DNA of 34,221 nt from WJKP01 sp964531215 (GCA_964531215.1 CAZHFK010000005.1:1-34221), one strand, 5' to 3'; positions 14,210 to 22,740 are shown, numbered from the stretch's first letter. The notes: generated by a model from the letters alone, not told the origin. Program-made: numbers and translations.

Positions 14210-14569
14210 TTGTTTTATTTGTTGACCAATGTTAGCCGGTAATTTATATGGTTTTTGTTTATCATGTAATTCCTGCCATTCTTTTTTTGAAACTGATTTA
14301 AAATTTTTACCTATAAATTTTTTTAATGGTATGAATTGTAAAATCGTAGCCGTAATCGGTTTGCCAAAAGTTGCGCTGTCACTGGAAATAGTTTTAATTT
14401 TTTTTTGTCTTTCAAACCCCGGCACACCCTCAACTTTTGTTGGCCACCAATCAGACCATTGAGCTTCCGTTTCTGTTAAGCGATTTTTGAAATGTTTTTT
14501 CCATTTGTTAATGTCTATGGCCAGAGCAATTATAATAAAGGCCATTAATAAAATTAGAAAAATATACAT
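14192..14569 (-). CDS. Small membrane-anchored unknown protein
   Basis: I do not recognise this 125-residue protein. An N-terminal hydrophobic helix (about 3-19) is followed by a polar domain rich in Lys and Trp ('WSDWWPTKVEG', about 38-48) and a basic, Gln-rich tail. The topology could be a single-span anchor with a soluble domain on either side of the membrane. A strong AAGGAGGGG fixes the start, one of few in this window. It begins 25 nt after folD ends on the same strand, so it is probably the last gene of a glyA-folD transcript. Its stop codon lies inside the terminator hairpin. Confidence 0.6.
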   Translation of the reverse strand: MYIFLILLMAFIIIALAIDINKWKKHFKNRLTETEAQWSDWWPTKVEGVPGFERQKKIKTISSDSATFGKPITATILQFIPLKKFIGKNFKSVSKKEWQELHDKQKPYKLPANIGQQIKQQKRTQ

Positions 14570-14594
14570 TTCCCCCCTCCTTTTGATTTTAAAA

Positions 14595-15386
14595 TTATTT
14601 TACTAATTTAATTAAATTTTGCAAGAGCATGGCCACTGTCATGGGGCCAACACCGCCTGGTACGGGTGAACGCCAGCCGGCTTTTTTATCACAAGCCGGA
14701 GCAATATCACCGACAACTTTATTATTCATTTTATTAATACCGACGTCAATTAAAATGGCGTCTTTTTTGATCATGTCTGGTTTGATGAATTTCGGTTTGC
14801 CAATAGCTACAATTAAAACATCAGCTTTTTGAGTTTGAGATTTGAGGTTTGAAACTTGAGGGCTTAAATAAGAAACTTGAGATTGCGGCAATAATTTTTT
14901 AAAAGGTTGGGCGAATTTTTTTGAATTGCTTAAGATTGTTATTTTTTTATCCTTTAAATTTTTATCGGTTGCTTTGAGTAATTCAATAATACCTAAAACA
15001 TTAGGTGAGATAACTTGGCTTTGCGGATGAAACCCGTCCATATCTTTTTCCGGTTTGATTTTTTTTATTATTTTTTCAATATTATAGTCTGGAGGTAATG
15101 GTAATTGAATTAAAATCCCGTCAATTTCAGAATCTTTATTTAAAAAATCAATAGCATTTAAAATCTGTTTTTCCGAGCAATCATCCTCAATAAAATAAGA
15201 ATGAAAATCAACTCCCACTTTTTGGCAAGCTTTTTCTTTGAGCCGTAAATAAAGCTTGGAAGCCGGATTGTTGCCAATTAAAATAACCGCCAAACCTGGG
15301 CTTTTTTCAAGTTTGGTTATTTTTTGCTTAATTGCTGATAAAATTTCATCAGCGATTTTTTTCCCGTCAATTAGTTTTGCTGGCAT
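14595..15386 (-). CDS. folD: FolD: methylene-THF dehydrogenase/cyclohydrolase
   Basis: The 263-residue protein is short for FolD (usually about 285). The catalytic half is intact: Y46 and K50 in 'YLRLKEK', Q94 in 'IQLPLP', D117 in 'KDMDGFH', and the C-terminal 'PVPGGVGPMTVAMLL'. It interconverts methylene- and formyl-tetrahydrofolate. The NADP-binding half is unusual. Where FolD normally has PCTP there is 'ISPNVLG'; the GRS-x-VG phosphate loop is 'SNSKKFAQ' (about 153-160); and the CHS-x-T segment is 'YLSPQVS'. The DNA under the last motif is a low-complexity TTTGAG-type repeat. Cofactor use may be altered. It follows glyA by 40 nt. Confidence 0.85.
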   Translation of the reverse strand: MPAKLIDGKKIADEILSAIKQKITKLEKSPGLAVILIGNNPASKLYLRLKEKACQKVGVDFHSYFIEDDCSEKQILNAIDFLNKDSEIDGILIQLPLPPDYNIEKIIKKIKPEKDMDGFHPQSQVISPNVLGIIELLKATDKNLKDKKITILSNSKKFAQPFKKLLPQSQVSYLSPQVSNLKSQTQKADVLIVAIGKPKFIKPDMIKKDAILIDVGINKMNNKVVGDIAPACDKKAGWRSPVPGGVGPMTVAMLLQNLIKLVK

Positions 15387-15426
15387 AATTTTTGCACCTT
15401 AACCAGTGATCAATACTTATAGCTAA

Positions 15427-16674
15427 TTAATATTTAAGTCCCGAATAAATCGGGAATTTATTTGTTAATTCTTTAACTAAATTTTTGGTTTTATTTTTTA
15501 AATCGTTATTATTTTGATTTTTTAATATGTCCGCAATTGTTTGGCCGATTAATTTTATTTCCGACTCGGCCATACCTTGAGTGGTTAAAGCGGCTGAGCC
15601 TAAGCGCAAACCGGAAGGATTATTGGCCGGCTGATCATCAAAAGGAATAACATTGAAATTGGTGTAAATGTTACATTCAGCCAAAGCCGTAGCCGCTTGT
15701 TTACCGGTAATTTTAAGCGGACTTAAATCAATTAAAATTAAATGGGTTTCGGTTCCACCGGAAACTAAACGAATATTATTATCAAGTAAAGTTTGGGCTA
15801 AAGTTTGCGCGTTTTTAATTGTTTGTTTTTGATCATTTTTGAATTTATCAGACATGGCTTGTTTAAAACAAACAGCTTTGGCTGCGATTACATGTTCCAG
15901 TGGTCCGCCTTGAATGCCTGGGAAAATAGCTTTATCGATTTTTTGAGCTAATTCTGCTCTGGCCATAATTATGGCGCTGCGTGGTCCGCGTAAAGTTTTA
16001 TGAGTAGTTGTAGTAATTACATCCGCATTATTAATTGGTGACGGATGTAAATTGGCAGCACACAAACCCGCAATGTGGGCAATATCAGCCAAATGATAAG
16101 CTTTGACTTTTTGTGCTATTTGATTAATTTTAGCAAAATCAATCTGGCGCGGATAAGAACTGGCACCACTGATTATTAATTTGGGTTTTTCAGTTAAAGC
16201 TATTTGTTCAATTTTGTCATAATCAATGGTTTTTGTTTTTTTATCAACTCCGTAATGGCTAATTTTATATAATTGACTGGCTAAACTGACTTTGGAACCG
16301 TGTGACAAATGTCCTCCATGACTTAAATCCATGGAAAGAATTTTATCCCCGGGTTGTAATAGGGCAAAATAAGCAGCTAAATTAGCCGAAGTCCCGGAAT
16401 GGGGCTGGACATTAACATGTTCAGCTTGAAATAATTTTTTAGCTCTTTCAATGCAAAGCGTTTCAATTTTATCAATAAATTGATTGCCAGTATAATAACG
16501 TTTATTCGGATATCCTTCGGCATATTTATTGCTCAAAACAGTGGACATTGTTTCTAAAACAGCTTCTGAAGTGAAATTTTCTGAAGCAATCATAATTAAA
16601 CCATTTTTTTGTCGCGTAGTTTCTTTAATTATTATTTGCCGAATTTTAGGATCAATTTTAGCTAAATTTTTCAT
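15427..16674 (-). CDS. glyA: Serine hydroxymethyltransferase
   Basis: The 415-residue PLP enzyme, full length for bacterial GlyA, interconverts serine and glycine while charging tetrahydrofolate with a one-carbon unit. Visible marks are 'MIASENFTS' (28-36), 'NKYAEGYPNKRYY' (49-61), 'HSGTSAN' (92-98), D197 and H200 near the cofactor, and the Schiff-base lysine K226 in 'TTTTHKTLRGPR'. It is the first gene of a minus-strand group with folD, the next enzyme in folate one-carbon flow, which supports a working folate cycle. No Shine-Dalgarno precedes it. Confidence 0.95.
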   Translation of the reverse strand: MKNLAKIDPKIRQIIIKETTRQKNGLIMIASENFTSEAVLETMSTVLSNKYAEGYPNKRYYTGNQFIDKIETLCIERAKKLFQAEHVNVQPHSGTSANLAAYFALLQPGDKILSMDLSHGGHLSHGSKVSLASQLYKISHYGVDKKTKTIDYDKIEQIALTEKPKLIISGASSYPRQIDFAKINQIAQKVKAYHLADIAHIAGLCAANLHPSPINNADVITTTTHKTLRGPRSAIIMARAELAQKIDKAIFPGIQGGPLEHVIAAKAVCFKQAMSDKFKNDQKQTIKNAQTLAQTLLDNNIRLVSGGTETHLILIDLSPLKITGKQAATALAECNIYTNFNVIPFDDQPANNPSGLRLGSAALTTQGMAESEIKLIGQTIADILKNQNNNDLKNKTKNLVKELTNKFPIYSGLKY

Positions 16675-16719
16675 ATTAATATAATTTTATTAGGTTAAAG
16701 CCAGATTGTCAAAATAAAA

Positions 16720-16746
16720 GAGGGATAAACATTGAGTTTATCCCTC
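16720..16746 (-). terminator. Terminator upstream of glyA
   Basis: An 11-bp perfect stem, GAGGGATAAAC / GTTTATCCCTC. On the minus strand it is followed by TTTTATTTT. It would stop read-through from the Elp3 gene or an intergenic RNA before glyA. Confidence 0.65.
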
Positions 16747-16903
16747 GAGGGAAAAATGAGCCTTAACAATGAAAGATTAAAGAACGATTTATGGTTAACC
16801 AGAAAAAAATTTTTTCTGAGAATTGCTTAGGGGCTGGAATGCCCCTAAATGAAAAAGAGGAATAGCGATGAAAAGGCCGTTTAATTACAATTATTATATT
16901 ATA

Positions 16904-16929
16904 AGCTGATTTGAATCAGTTATTTTTTT
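16904..16929 (+). terminator. Candidate plus-strand terminator in the intergenic interval
   Basis: A short CTGAT-TTGA-ATCAG stem is followed by TTATTTTTTT. No gene precedes it on this strand, so it may end a small RNA. Confidence 0.45.
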
Positions 16930-17060
16930 GAAGGGGCGTTCCAGGACGCCCCTTCAGCTAGCGCTGCTGTTAGAACTTCTGCTTTGGATCGCGTTGAAAT
17001 AATAGCATCCGTGTAGTTTTAACTCTATCATGAACCAGGCAGCTGGCCTGGTAATTTTTA

Positions 17061-17095
17061 TTGGAATCCCGCTGGGTAAAGGGATTCCAATTTTT
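17061..17095 (+). terminator. Second plus-strand terminator in the intergenic interval
   Basis: A perfect 10-bp stem, TTGGAATCCC / GGGATTCCAA, is followed by TTTTT. No protein gene precedes it on the plus strand. Confidence 0.65.
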
Positions 17096-17180
17096 AAGGA
17101 GAAAGTAATTATTCAGCCTCTTATTTTAATAATATCAGATTTATAGAAAAAGTTTAATTTATAGTTGTGGATAATTTAAA

Positions 17181-18752
17181 TTATAAATATTTAACCATAT
17201 AGTTTTTTTCTAATTTATAGTCTAATTTTTTATAATATTGTCTAACCCCGATGCCGGCAATCACAGTTATTTTATGCAATTTATTTTTTTTAACGATTTT
17301 TTCAGCTTCTTGCATTAATTTTTTACCCAGTCCAATATGCTGAACAGCTTTTTGTTTTGATTTTAAGGGGATTAATTGACCGTAAGTATGCACTTCCCGA
17401 ATTAAGGCTGCATTGGCAATTTCCGGTAATTTTTTAATTAAATCCGGTTCAATATTTTGCGGGATTCTAAGCCTTAAAAAAGCATATAATATTTTTTCAT
17501 CTTTGGATTCATAGCTTAAAAAATATTCAAGTCCTTCTGATGCTTGATATTTTCTAATTTTAAATTTTATATTTTTCACATTAACCGGTTTATTGCGGGC
17601 TTCTCGACAACGGATACATTGGCAAAATTGACCGGTTTGTCGTAATCTTTCATGAATCAGTTGCCTTAAATTGGAAATTTTATTGCCGGCAATAATACTT
17701 TCACTGGGAATATCACGAATTAATCTGGTAATTCTAACATAAGGCGGAATTATTTTTTTGATTTTGATTAAGAGATTTAAAAGCTGTTTGTCGGTATATG
17801 GTTTATATTTGCCTTGTTTATACCATTTATAAATTTTAGCATCTTTAGTAATAACACAAGGATAAATTTTAAGCATGTCCGGTTGGTAATCGGAGTCAGC
17901 AAACAATTTTTTAAATATTTTTAAATCTTTAGCCGGTGTAGCGCCAGGTAAATTTGGCATCATATGATAAGATATTTTAAACCCGGCATTTTTTAATAAT
18001 TTAGTGGCTTTGATTGTTTGTTTGACTGAATGTCCGCGTTTGGTTAATTGTAAAATTTTATTATCAAGAGTTTGCACGCCCATTTCCACTCTGGTGCAGC
18101 CAAAATCTCTCATTCTTTTGATTTCTTCAATATTAATATAATCAGGCCGAGTTTCCAAAGTTAAGCCAACAACCCTGTATTTGGCAGTCTGGTTCAATTT
18201 TTGAGCTTGCTTTAAATTTTTTGCAATTTTTTTATTAAAACCGTCAAAGCAACGTTTTATAAACCAGGTTTGGTATTGTTTGGGTAAAAAAGTCCAGGTG
18301 CCACCCATAACAATAAGTTCACATTTATCAGCTTGATGACCGGTTTGCTTTAAAGCCCTTAGCCGTAGTCGAATTTGTTTAAAAGGATCAAAATTACACA
18401 AAATAGCCCGCATAACAGCCGGTTCGTTTGATAAATATGATTTGGGCATAGCTGTCTCATCAGGACAAAAAACACATTGTCCCGGACATTTGTAAGGTTT
18501 GGTTAAGACTGCGATTGGCGCTACGCCGGATAGAGTTCGAATTTCTCTTTTTTTGAGCAATTTCTCAAGTTTGAAATTAGGCTTGATTATTCCTTGTTTA
18601 ACCAATTTATGATAAGCTGATAATAGTTTAATTTTAGAAGGTGCAGCCATATTTAAATTACCAGCGATTTTTCTAATTTGATAGTTTAGTTCTCGTTGGT
18701 TATCAATTTTGATTTTATTTAATTTTTTAATAATATTTTCTAAATTTTTCAT
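17181..18752 (-). CDS. elp3: Elp3-like radical SAM/GNAT tRNA-modifying enzyme
   Basis: The 523-residue protein has the full Elp3 layout. A basic N-terminus is followed by a radical SAM domain with the C89-x3-C93-x2-C96 cluster ('KCPGQCVFCPDE'), 'PKSYLSNEPAVMRA' and 'TLETRPDYINIEEI'. A Zn-type Cys group ('CQCIRCRE') and a C-terminal acetyltransferase domain with 'LIREVHTYGQLIP' and 'GLGKKLMQEAEKI' come next. In eukaryotes and archaea Elp3 adds a carboxymethyl group to C5 of wobble uridine using acetyl-CoA. I start it at 18752, because an upstream frame (to 18797) would overlap the divergent gene. A Trm9-like methyltransferase begins 4 bp away on the other strand. Confidence 0.9.
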   Translation of the reverse strand: MKNLENIIKKLNKIKIDNQRELNYQIRKIAGNLNMAAPSKIKLLSAYHKLVKQGIIKPNFKLEKLLKKREIRTLSGVAPIAVLTKPYKCPGQCVFCPDETAMPKSYLSNEPAVMRAILCNFDPFKQIRLRLRALKQTGHQADKCELIVMGGTWTFLPKQYQTWFIKRCFDGFNKKIAKNLKQAQKLNQTAKYRVVGLTLETRPDYINIEEIKRMRDFGCTRVEMGVQTLDNKILQLTKRGHSVKQTIKATKLLKNAGFKISYHMMPNLPGATPAKDLKIFKKLFADSDYQPDMLKIYPCVITKDAKIYKWYKQGKYKPYTDKQLLNLLIKIKKIIPPYVRITRLIRDIPSESIIAGNKISNLRQLIHERLRQTGQFCQCIRCREARNKPVNVKNIKFKIRKYQASEGLEYFLSYESKDEKILYAFLRLRIPQNIEPDLIKKLPEIANAALIREVHTYGQLIPLKSKQKAVQHIGLGKKLMQEAEKIVKKNKLHKITVIAGIGVRQYYKKLDYKLEKNYMVKYL

Positions 18753-18756
18753 ACAT

Positions 18757-19461
18757 ATGAGACGTGAAATCGCCGACAAATTAATTGAACAAAACAAAAC
18801 TATTTACGAGCAGATTGCCAGGGATTTTTCTGTTAGTCGTGCCAATATTTGGCCTGAATTTGAGTATTTTAAAGGATATTTACAAAAAAATCAAGATATC
18901 CTGGATTTGGGCTGTGGGAATGGCCGGCTTTTGGTAATGCTTAAAGATTATCAGCCTAATTACTTGGGGATTGATTTCAGCGCAAAATTAGTTGAAGAAG
19001 CTCAAAAAAAATGGCCTGATTATAGTTTTAAAGTCGCTGATATTTTGGATTTATCTTTTTTGGAAAATAAATTTGATCTAGTTTTTTTAATTGCCACTTT
19101 GCATCATATTCCGTCTGATCGTTTGAGATTAAAAGTTTTACGTGAAGTTTATTCAGTTTTAAAGCCAGGCGGTAAATTATTAATGATAAATTGGAATTTA
19201 TGGCAAAAAGATTATCTTAAATATATCATTAAATACACACTTTTAAAACTGGCCGAACCGACCAAACAAGTTTTACCGGGCATCAAAGCTAAAGATTTGG
19301 ATTTGCAGGATGTTTTTGTGCCTTGGCAAAAAAAACATTTAAGGTATATTCACGCTTTAACCGAATTAAATGTAGCCAGCTTGGTTAAAAAAACAGGTTT
19401 TGAAATAATCAAAAATGTTTCTAATAAACGCAATATCATAACAGTTGCTAAAAAAGCTTAA
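18757..19461 (+). CDS. Trm9/ABH8-like SAM-dependent tRNA methyltransferase
   Basis: A 234-residue class I methyltransferase with SAM motif 'LDLGCGNGR' (49-57), acidic 'GIDFS' (71-75) and 'IATLHHIPSDRLR' (112-124). Beyond the generic fold it matches Trm9: 'YEQIARDFSVSR...WPEF' (17-35) parallels the 'YxxIAxxFSxTRxxxWP' start of Trm9, and 'DVFVPW' (185-190) with 'RYIHALTELNV' (196-206) parallels its C-terminal 'VPW' and 'RYYHxFxxxEL'. Trm9 methylates carboxymethyluridine made by Elongator to mcm5U. The divergent partner is Elp3, which supports that role. A general UbiE-type methyltransferase is the alternative. I start it at the ATG at 18757. Confidence 0.75.
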   Translation: MRREIADKLIEQNKTIYEQIARDFSVSRANIWPEFEYFKGYLQKNQDILDLGCGNGRLLVMLKDYQPNYLGIDFSAKLVEEAQKKWPDYSFKVADILDLSFLENKFDLVFLIATLHHIPSDRLRLKVLREVYSVLKPGGKLLMINWNLWQKDYLKYIIKYTLLKLAEPTKQVLPGIKAKDLDLQDVFVPWQKKHLRYIHALTELNVASLVKKTGFEIIKNVSNKRNIITVAKKA

Positions 19462-19465
19462 ATTT

Positions 19466-20731
19466 ATGTCAGAACAAGAAAAACAACCATATACAAAACC
19501 GGAAATAACAAAGATTGAAAAAAGCGAATATGATGAAAAAATAGAAAAATCAGCTGCTCAAGATAAGCAAATGGATGTACTCAGCCAAGTCGGTACGCCG
19601 CAAGAAATTGAAGAAAAATTTAAAACAGATAAAATTGAAGAACAAACGGGTAAATTAAAAGATAACGAATCCATAAATTATAAAAAACAGGAAGAATTAG
19701 CAGCAATTTCAAAATTTGAAAGAATTAAAATTGATAAAATTATTAAAGATAATATTGATAAGCCTGATTTTAAAAAACGTCTTTCAGCTATAAATCCTGA
19801 AAAAATTGATGCCAAAGCTATAGAAAAAGGTTTGGCAGCTTTAATGGGAGCGGATATTGATTTACCTGAGACCGAACGTTTAAATTTATTTAATCAAAGT
19901 TTAGAATATTATGCCGATACTAAAAATTTTGAGCATCCTTTAGTTTGGCATTCTTCAGGTTCGTTTACATTAAGAAACGGCATGCGTGAAGGATTTAAAG
20001 GCGGTTATGGTCGGGTTGCCGGAGAAACCAGTCATTTTATTGATAAACATGAAGATAAAAAATATGCTGAGGTGCAAAAAGGTTTGTCAGTCACTCATCC
20101 CGATGATCCTTCAGCTGAATATTTTCAACAATTATTTGCCCGTTTAGGCGCTAAAAAAGAGGAGTTGCCTGAGTTTTTAGCTCTTGATTCTGAAAAATTA
20201 ACCGATAAAAAAGTAATTGAAACTTTCATACAAGCTTATAAAAATACCCATCCAAAAGAATTAAAAAAATATGTGGCTGATTCTTTGGGGCAGCCAGAAG
20301 ATTCTATTACTGATGAAGCTATTGATGCATTAATGAAGCAAAAAATTGAAGCTATTACTCAAAGACAACAAGAGGCAAAAAGCGAAACAATCAAAAAAGA
20401 AATTTTACCAGAAATTGGAAGTGAAGAATTAAGACAAACTTTACTTGAAGAAGCCGAGCATCCTTTTCCTGTATTTATGAGTTTTGATTTAAAAGGCAAA
20501 CAAGAAAATTTAACGACTGTGTCCAGGGGTGAAAAACCAGTGCCTCATTTGCCATTTGAAGACAGATATTATGATACCGTAAATAAAGAACAAATCGCCC
20601 AGCTTAAAGTGCCTATAAGTCAGATTGATAAAGTTAAGCAATGGTGTCTCGATGAAGGGATTGAACCGGAAATAATTCCAATAGAAATCTTTGAAGTTAA
20701 AAGATTAATTGAAAATCAAATTGAAAAATAA
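19466..20731 (+). CDS. Unrecognised 421-residue protein
   Basis: I do not recognise this soluble protein. The first ~120 residues are Lys/Glu-rich and probably coiled coil. The centre holds 'PLVWHSSGSFTLRNGMREGFKGG' split over about 152-174, a His-Ser start that recalls the first strand of ADP-ribosyltransferase-like folds. Later come 'FPVFMSFDLKG' and a C-terminal 'EPEIIPIEIFEVKRL'. Whether these form an NAD site cannot be told from the sequence. It starts 4 nt after the Trm9-like gene and is followed by another unrecognised coiled-coil protein, then murC, so it may be part of that transcript. Confidence 0.6.
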   Translation: MSEQEKQPYTKPEITKIEKSEYDEKIEKSAAQDKQMDVLSQVGTPQEIEEKFKTDKIEEQTGKLKDNESINYKKQEELAAISKFERIKIDKIIKDNIDKPDFKKRLSAINPEKIDAKAIEKGLAALMGADIDLPETERLNLFNQSLEYYADTKNFEHPLVWHSSGSFTLRNGMREGFKGGYGRVAGETSHFIDKHEDKKYAEVQKGLSVTHPDDPSAEYFQQLFARLGAKKEELPEFLALDSEKLTDKKVIETFIQAYKNTHPKELKKYVADSLGQPEDSITDEAIDALMKQKIEAITQRQQEAKSETIKKEILPEIGSEELRQTLLEEAEHPFPVFMSFDLKGKQENLTTVSRGEKPVPHLPFEDRYYDTVNKEQIAQLKVPISQIDKVKQWCLDEGIEPEIIPIEIFEVKRLIENQIEK

Positions 20732-20775
20732 TAATATTTTTGCTAAGATTAAGCTATAAAAATAATTCAAAAATT

Positions 20776-21279
20776 ATGACAAATTTTGAAAAACAACCTG
20801 ATTTAAAATCAGGACCTAAAATTAGTAGTGAGTTATCAGAAGAGACAAAAAAACGTCAGCAAGAAGAAAGAAAAAAAAGAGGAATTGAGACAGAAAATGA
20901 AGAAAGTAATACCCTTGAAAATTCAAAAGCTAATGAGGGGCCAATTTTTGAAAATAAAGATGCTCAAAAAGAACAAAGCTTTGAGGATTTAATTAGGAAA
21001 ATAAAACAAGACACGAATAATTTAATGGCTGGATATAAAGATGCTGATCCAGTTACTAGGGGAGAGATGAATGAAAAAATACATGCATTAGTAGACGCAC
21101 AATTATTTTTGACTGCTGTAGAGGAAGATGATTTAGATGATATTTTAACAGATCTAAACGAAAATATTGAAAAAATAGAAAAGAAAATCTCAGAAGAGGG
21201 AGAATCAGCTGAAAATTTATTTGCTAATACATTAAGAGTACTAAAGTCAAACAGAGAAATTATTCAGGACAGGTTATAA
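20776..21279 (+). CDS. Unrecognised acidic coiled-coil protein
   Basis: A 167-residue, Glu/Lys-rich protein with a disordered N-terminal third and two predicted helical heptad-like stretches (about 70-95 and 100-155). It shows no membrane segment or catalytic motif. I start it at 20776, since 12 extra residues from 20740 look like untranslated AT-rich sequence. It lies between the previous unknown and murC (18 nt gap). The composition of both unknowns is alike, so they may interact. Confidence 0.5.
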   Translation: MTNFEKQPDLKSGPKISSELSEETKKRQQEERKKRGIETENEESNTLENSKANEGPIFENKDAQKEQSFEDLIRKIKQDTNNLMAGYKDADPVTRGEMNEKIHALVDAQLFLTAVEEDDLDDILTDLNENIEKIEKKISEEGESAENLFANTLRVLKSNREIIQDRL

Positions 21280-21297
21280 AATAAAATTAAATATCAT

Positions 21298-22731
21298 ATG
21301 GATTTATCAAAAATAAAAAAAGTTCACATTATTGGCATTGGCGGAATCGGGATATCAGCCGTGGCCAAGCTTTTAATTAGTCAGGGGAAGACAGTCACTG
21401 GTTCTGATGTTCAGGATTCAGCTATTATTGAAGTTTTAAAAAATTTTGGTGCGCAAGTTTTTATTGGCGAGCACAAAGCTGATAATTTGCCGACTGATGC
21501 CGATTTAATAATTTATTCAGATGCAGTGCCGGAAAGTAATGTAGAACGACAAAAAGCCGATAAGCTTAAAAAAGAAACTTTAAGTTATTTTCAATTTTTA
21601 GGCGAATATTCCAAAACTAAATATACTATTGCTATTTCCAGCACTCATGGTAAAACCACAACTACTGCTTTAACCGGTTTGATTTTTGATCGGGCGGTTT
21701 TTGATCCGACAGTGATTGTCGGCACTAAAATTGAAAATTGGGATGGCAATTTGCGTTTAGGAAATAGTAATTATTTTATTGTTGAAGCTGATGAATACCG
21801 CGGCCATATGCTGGAATTTAGTCCGCAGATTATTATTTGCAATAATCTTGAATATGAACACGCTGATTATTATAAGGATTTAAATGACGTGATTAGTAAA
21901 TTTCAGGAATTTGTCAATAAACTGCCTCAGGATGGGTATTTTATTTATAATGCCGATGATCCTGTTTTAAGGGAAAGAATTGAAAAACCTAATTGTAATG
22001 TAGTTAGTTATGGCTTGGAAAATGAGTCAGCTGATTTATTGGCTAAAAATATTAAAATCGATCATGGTCGGCAAATTTTTCGGCCGGTTTATAAAGGCCA
22101 GGAATTAAAAGATTTTAATTTACAAGTACCTGGTAAGTTTAATATCTCCAATGCCTTAGCTGCCAGTCTTTGCGCTTTGGAACTGGGTATTGAGCAGGGC
22201 GTGATTAAAGATAGTTTGGCTCAATATAAGGGAGCTTGGCGCCGGTTTGAAATAGTCGGCCGGTTAAATGATTTTGGGCCGGAAAAAGACGGAGCCATGA
22301 TAGTTTCCGATTATGCACATCATCCGACTGAAATTGCAGCTACGATTAAAGCTGCCAAAGAATTTTATCCTGACAAACGTTTGGTAGTGGCTTTTCAGCC
22401 TCATCAAAAAAAACGAACCAAAGAATTATTCAGTGATTTTGTTAAAATATTTACTGATTGCCAGGCTGAGGTAGTTATTTTATCGGAAATTTATGATGTG
22501 GCAGGCAGGGAAGAGAAAACCGATGAAATAAGTTCCCGTGATTTGGAGGAAAAGATCGTTTTTAATTTGTCAAAAAAAATAACCGCCGGACAGCAAATAA
22601 AAACCGAATATTTGTATGCCAAAGATTTGGAAAATACCAAAGCTGAAATTTTAAATAAAGTAAAATCAGATGATTTGGTTATTATTATGGGCGCAGGCAA
22701 TATTGATCAAGTTGCCAGAGAATTGGTTTAG
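21298..22731 (+). CDS. murC: UDP-N-acetylmuramate--L-alanine ligase
   Basis: The 477-residue cytoplasmic Mur ligase adds L-Ala to UDP-MurNAc in peptidoglycan synthesis. Domain 1 opens with the Rossmann 'IIGIGGIGISAVAKLL' (about 10-25). Domain 2 has the ATP loop 'SSTHGKTTTT' (about 115-124) and 'EADEYRGHM' (about 163-171). Domain 3 carries 'VSDYAHHPTEI' (about 337-347) and 'AFQPHQKKRTK', which are diagnostic of MurC. Its length fits the family. murB is 1.3 kb downstream, so the first steps of wall synthesis cluster here. It ends in TAG, one of three TAG stops in the window. Confidence 0.95.
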   Translation: MDLSKIKKVHIIGIGGIGISAVAKLLISQGKTVTGSDVQDSAIIEVLKNFGAQVFIGEHKADNLPTDADLIIYSDAVPESNVERQKADKLKKETLSYFQFLGEYSKTKYTIAISSTHGKTTTTALTGLIFDRAVFDPTVIVGTKIENWDGNLRLGNSNYFIVEADEYRGHMLEFSPQIIICNNLEYEHADYYKDLNDVISKFQEFVNKLPQDGYFIYNADDPVLRERIEKPNCNVVSYGLENESADLLAKNIKIDHGRQIFRPVYKGQELKDFNLQVPGKFNISNALAASLCALELGIEQGVIKDSLAQYKGAWRRFEIVGRLNDFGPEKDGAMIVSDYAHHPTEIAATIKAAKEFYPDKRLVVAFQPHQKKRTKELFSDFVKIFTDCQAEVVILSEIYDVAGREEKTDEISSRDLEEKIVFNLSKKITAGQQIKTEYLYAKDLENTKAEILNKVKSDDLVIIMGAGNIDQVARELV

Positions 22732-22740
22732 TTTTTTTAT

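Larger units (their letters stand above)
16675..17180. other. 506-bp gene-free, hairpin-rich interval
   Basis: I see no convincing gene here, but many local folds: the 16720-16746 terminator, an AGAAAAAA/TTTTTTCT palindrome at about 16801, hairpin 16827-16848 (8-bp stem), hairpin 16930-16955 (10-bp stem), an ACCAGGC/GCCTGGT hairpin at 17034-17052 and a terminator at 17061-17095. The two GC-rich hairpins can also pair with each other (16834-16845 with 16933-16944, 12 bp with one G-U). Two plus-strand terminators without genes suggest one or two small RNAs. Confidence 0.5.

Noticed and set aside
17030..17146. 38-codon frame starting MNQAAGLVIF in the 16.7-17.2 kb interval
   Set aside because: It is built from two hairpins, one a terminator. 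The hydrophobic look follows from the AT-rich sequence, and there is no ribosome site.
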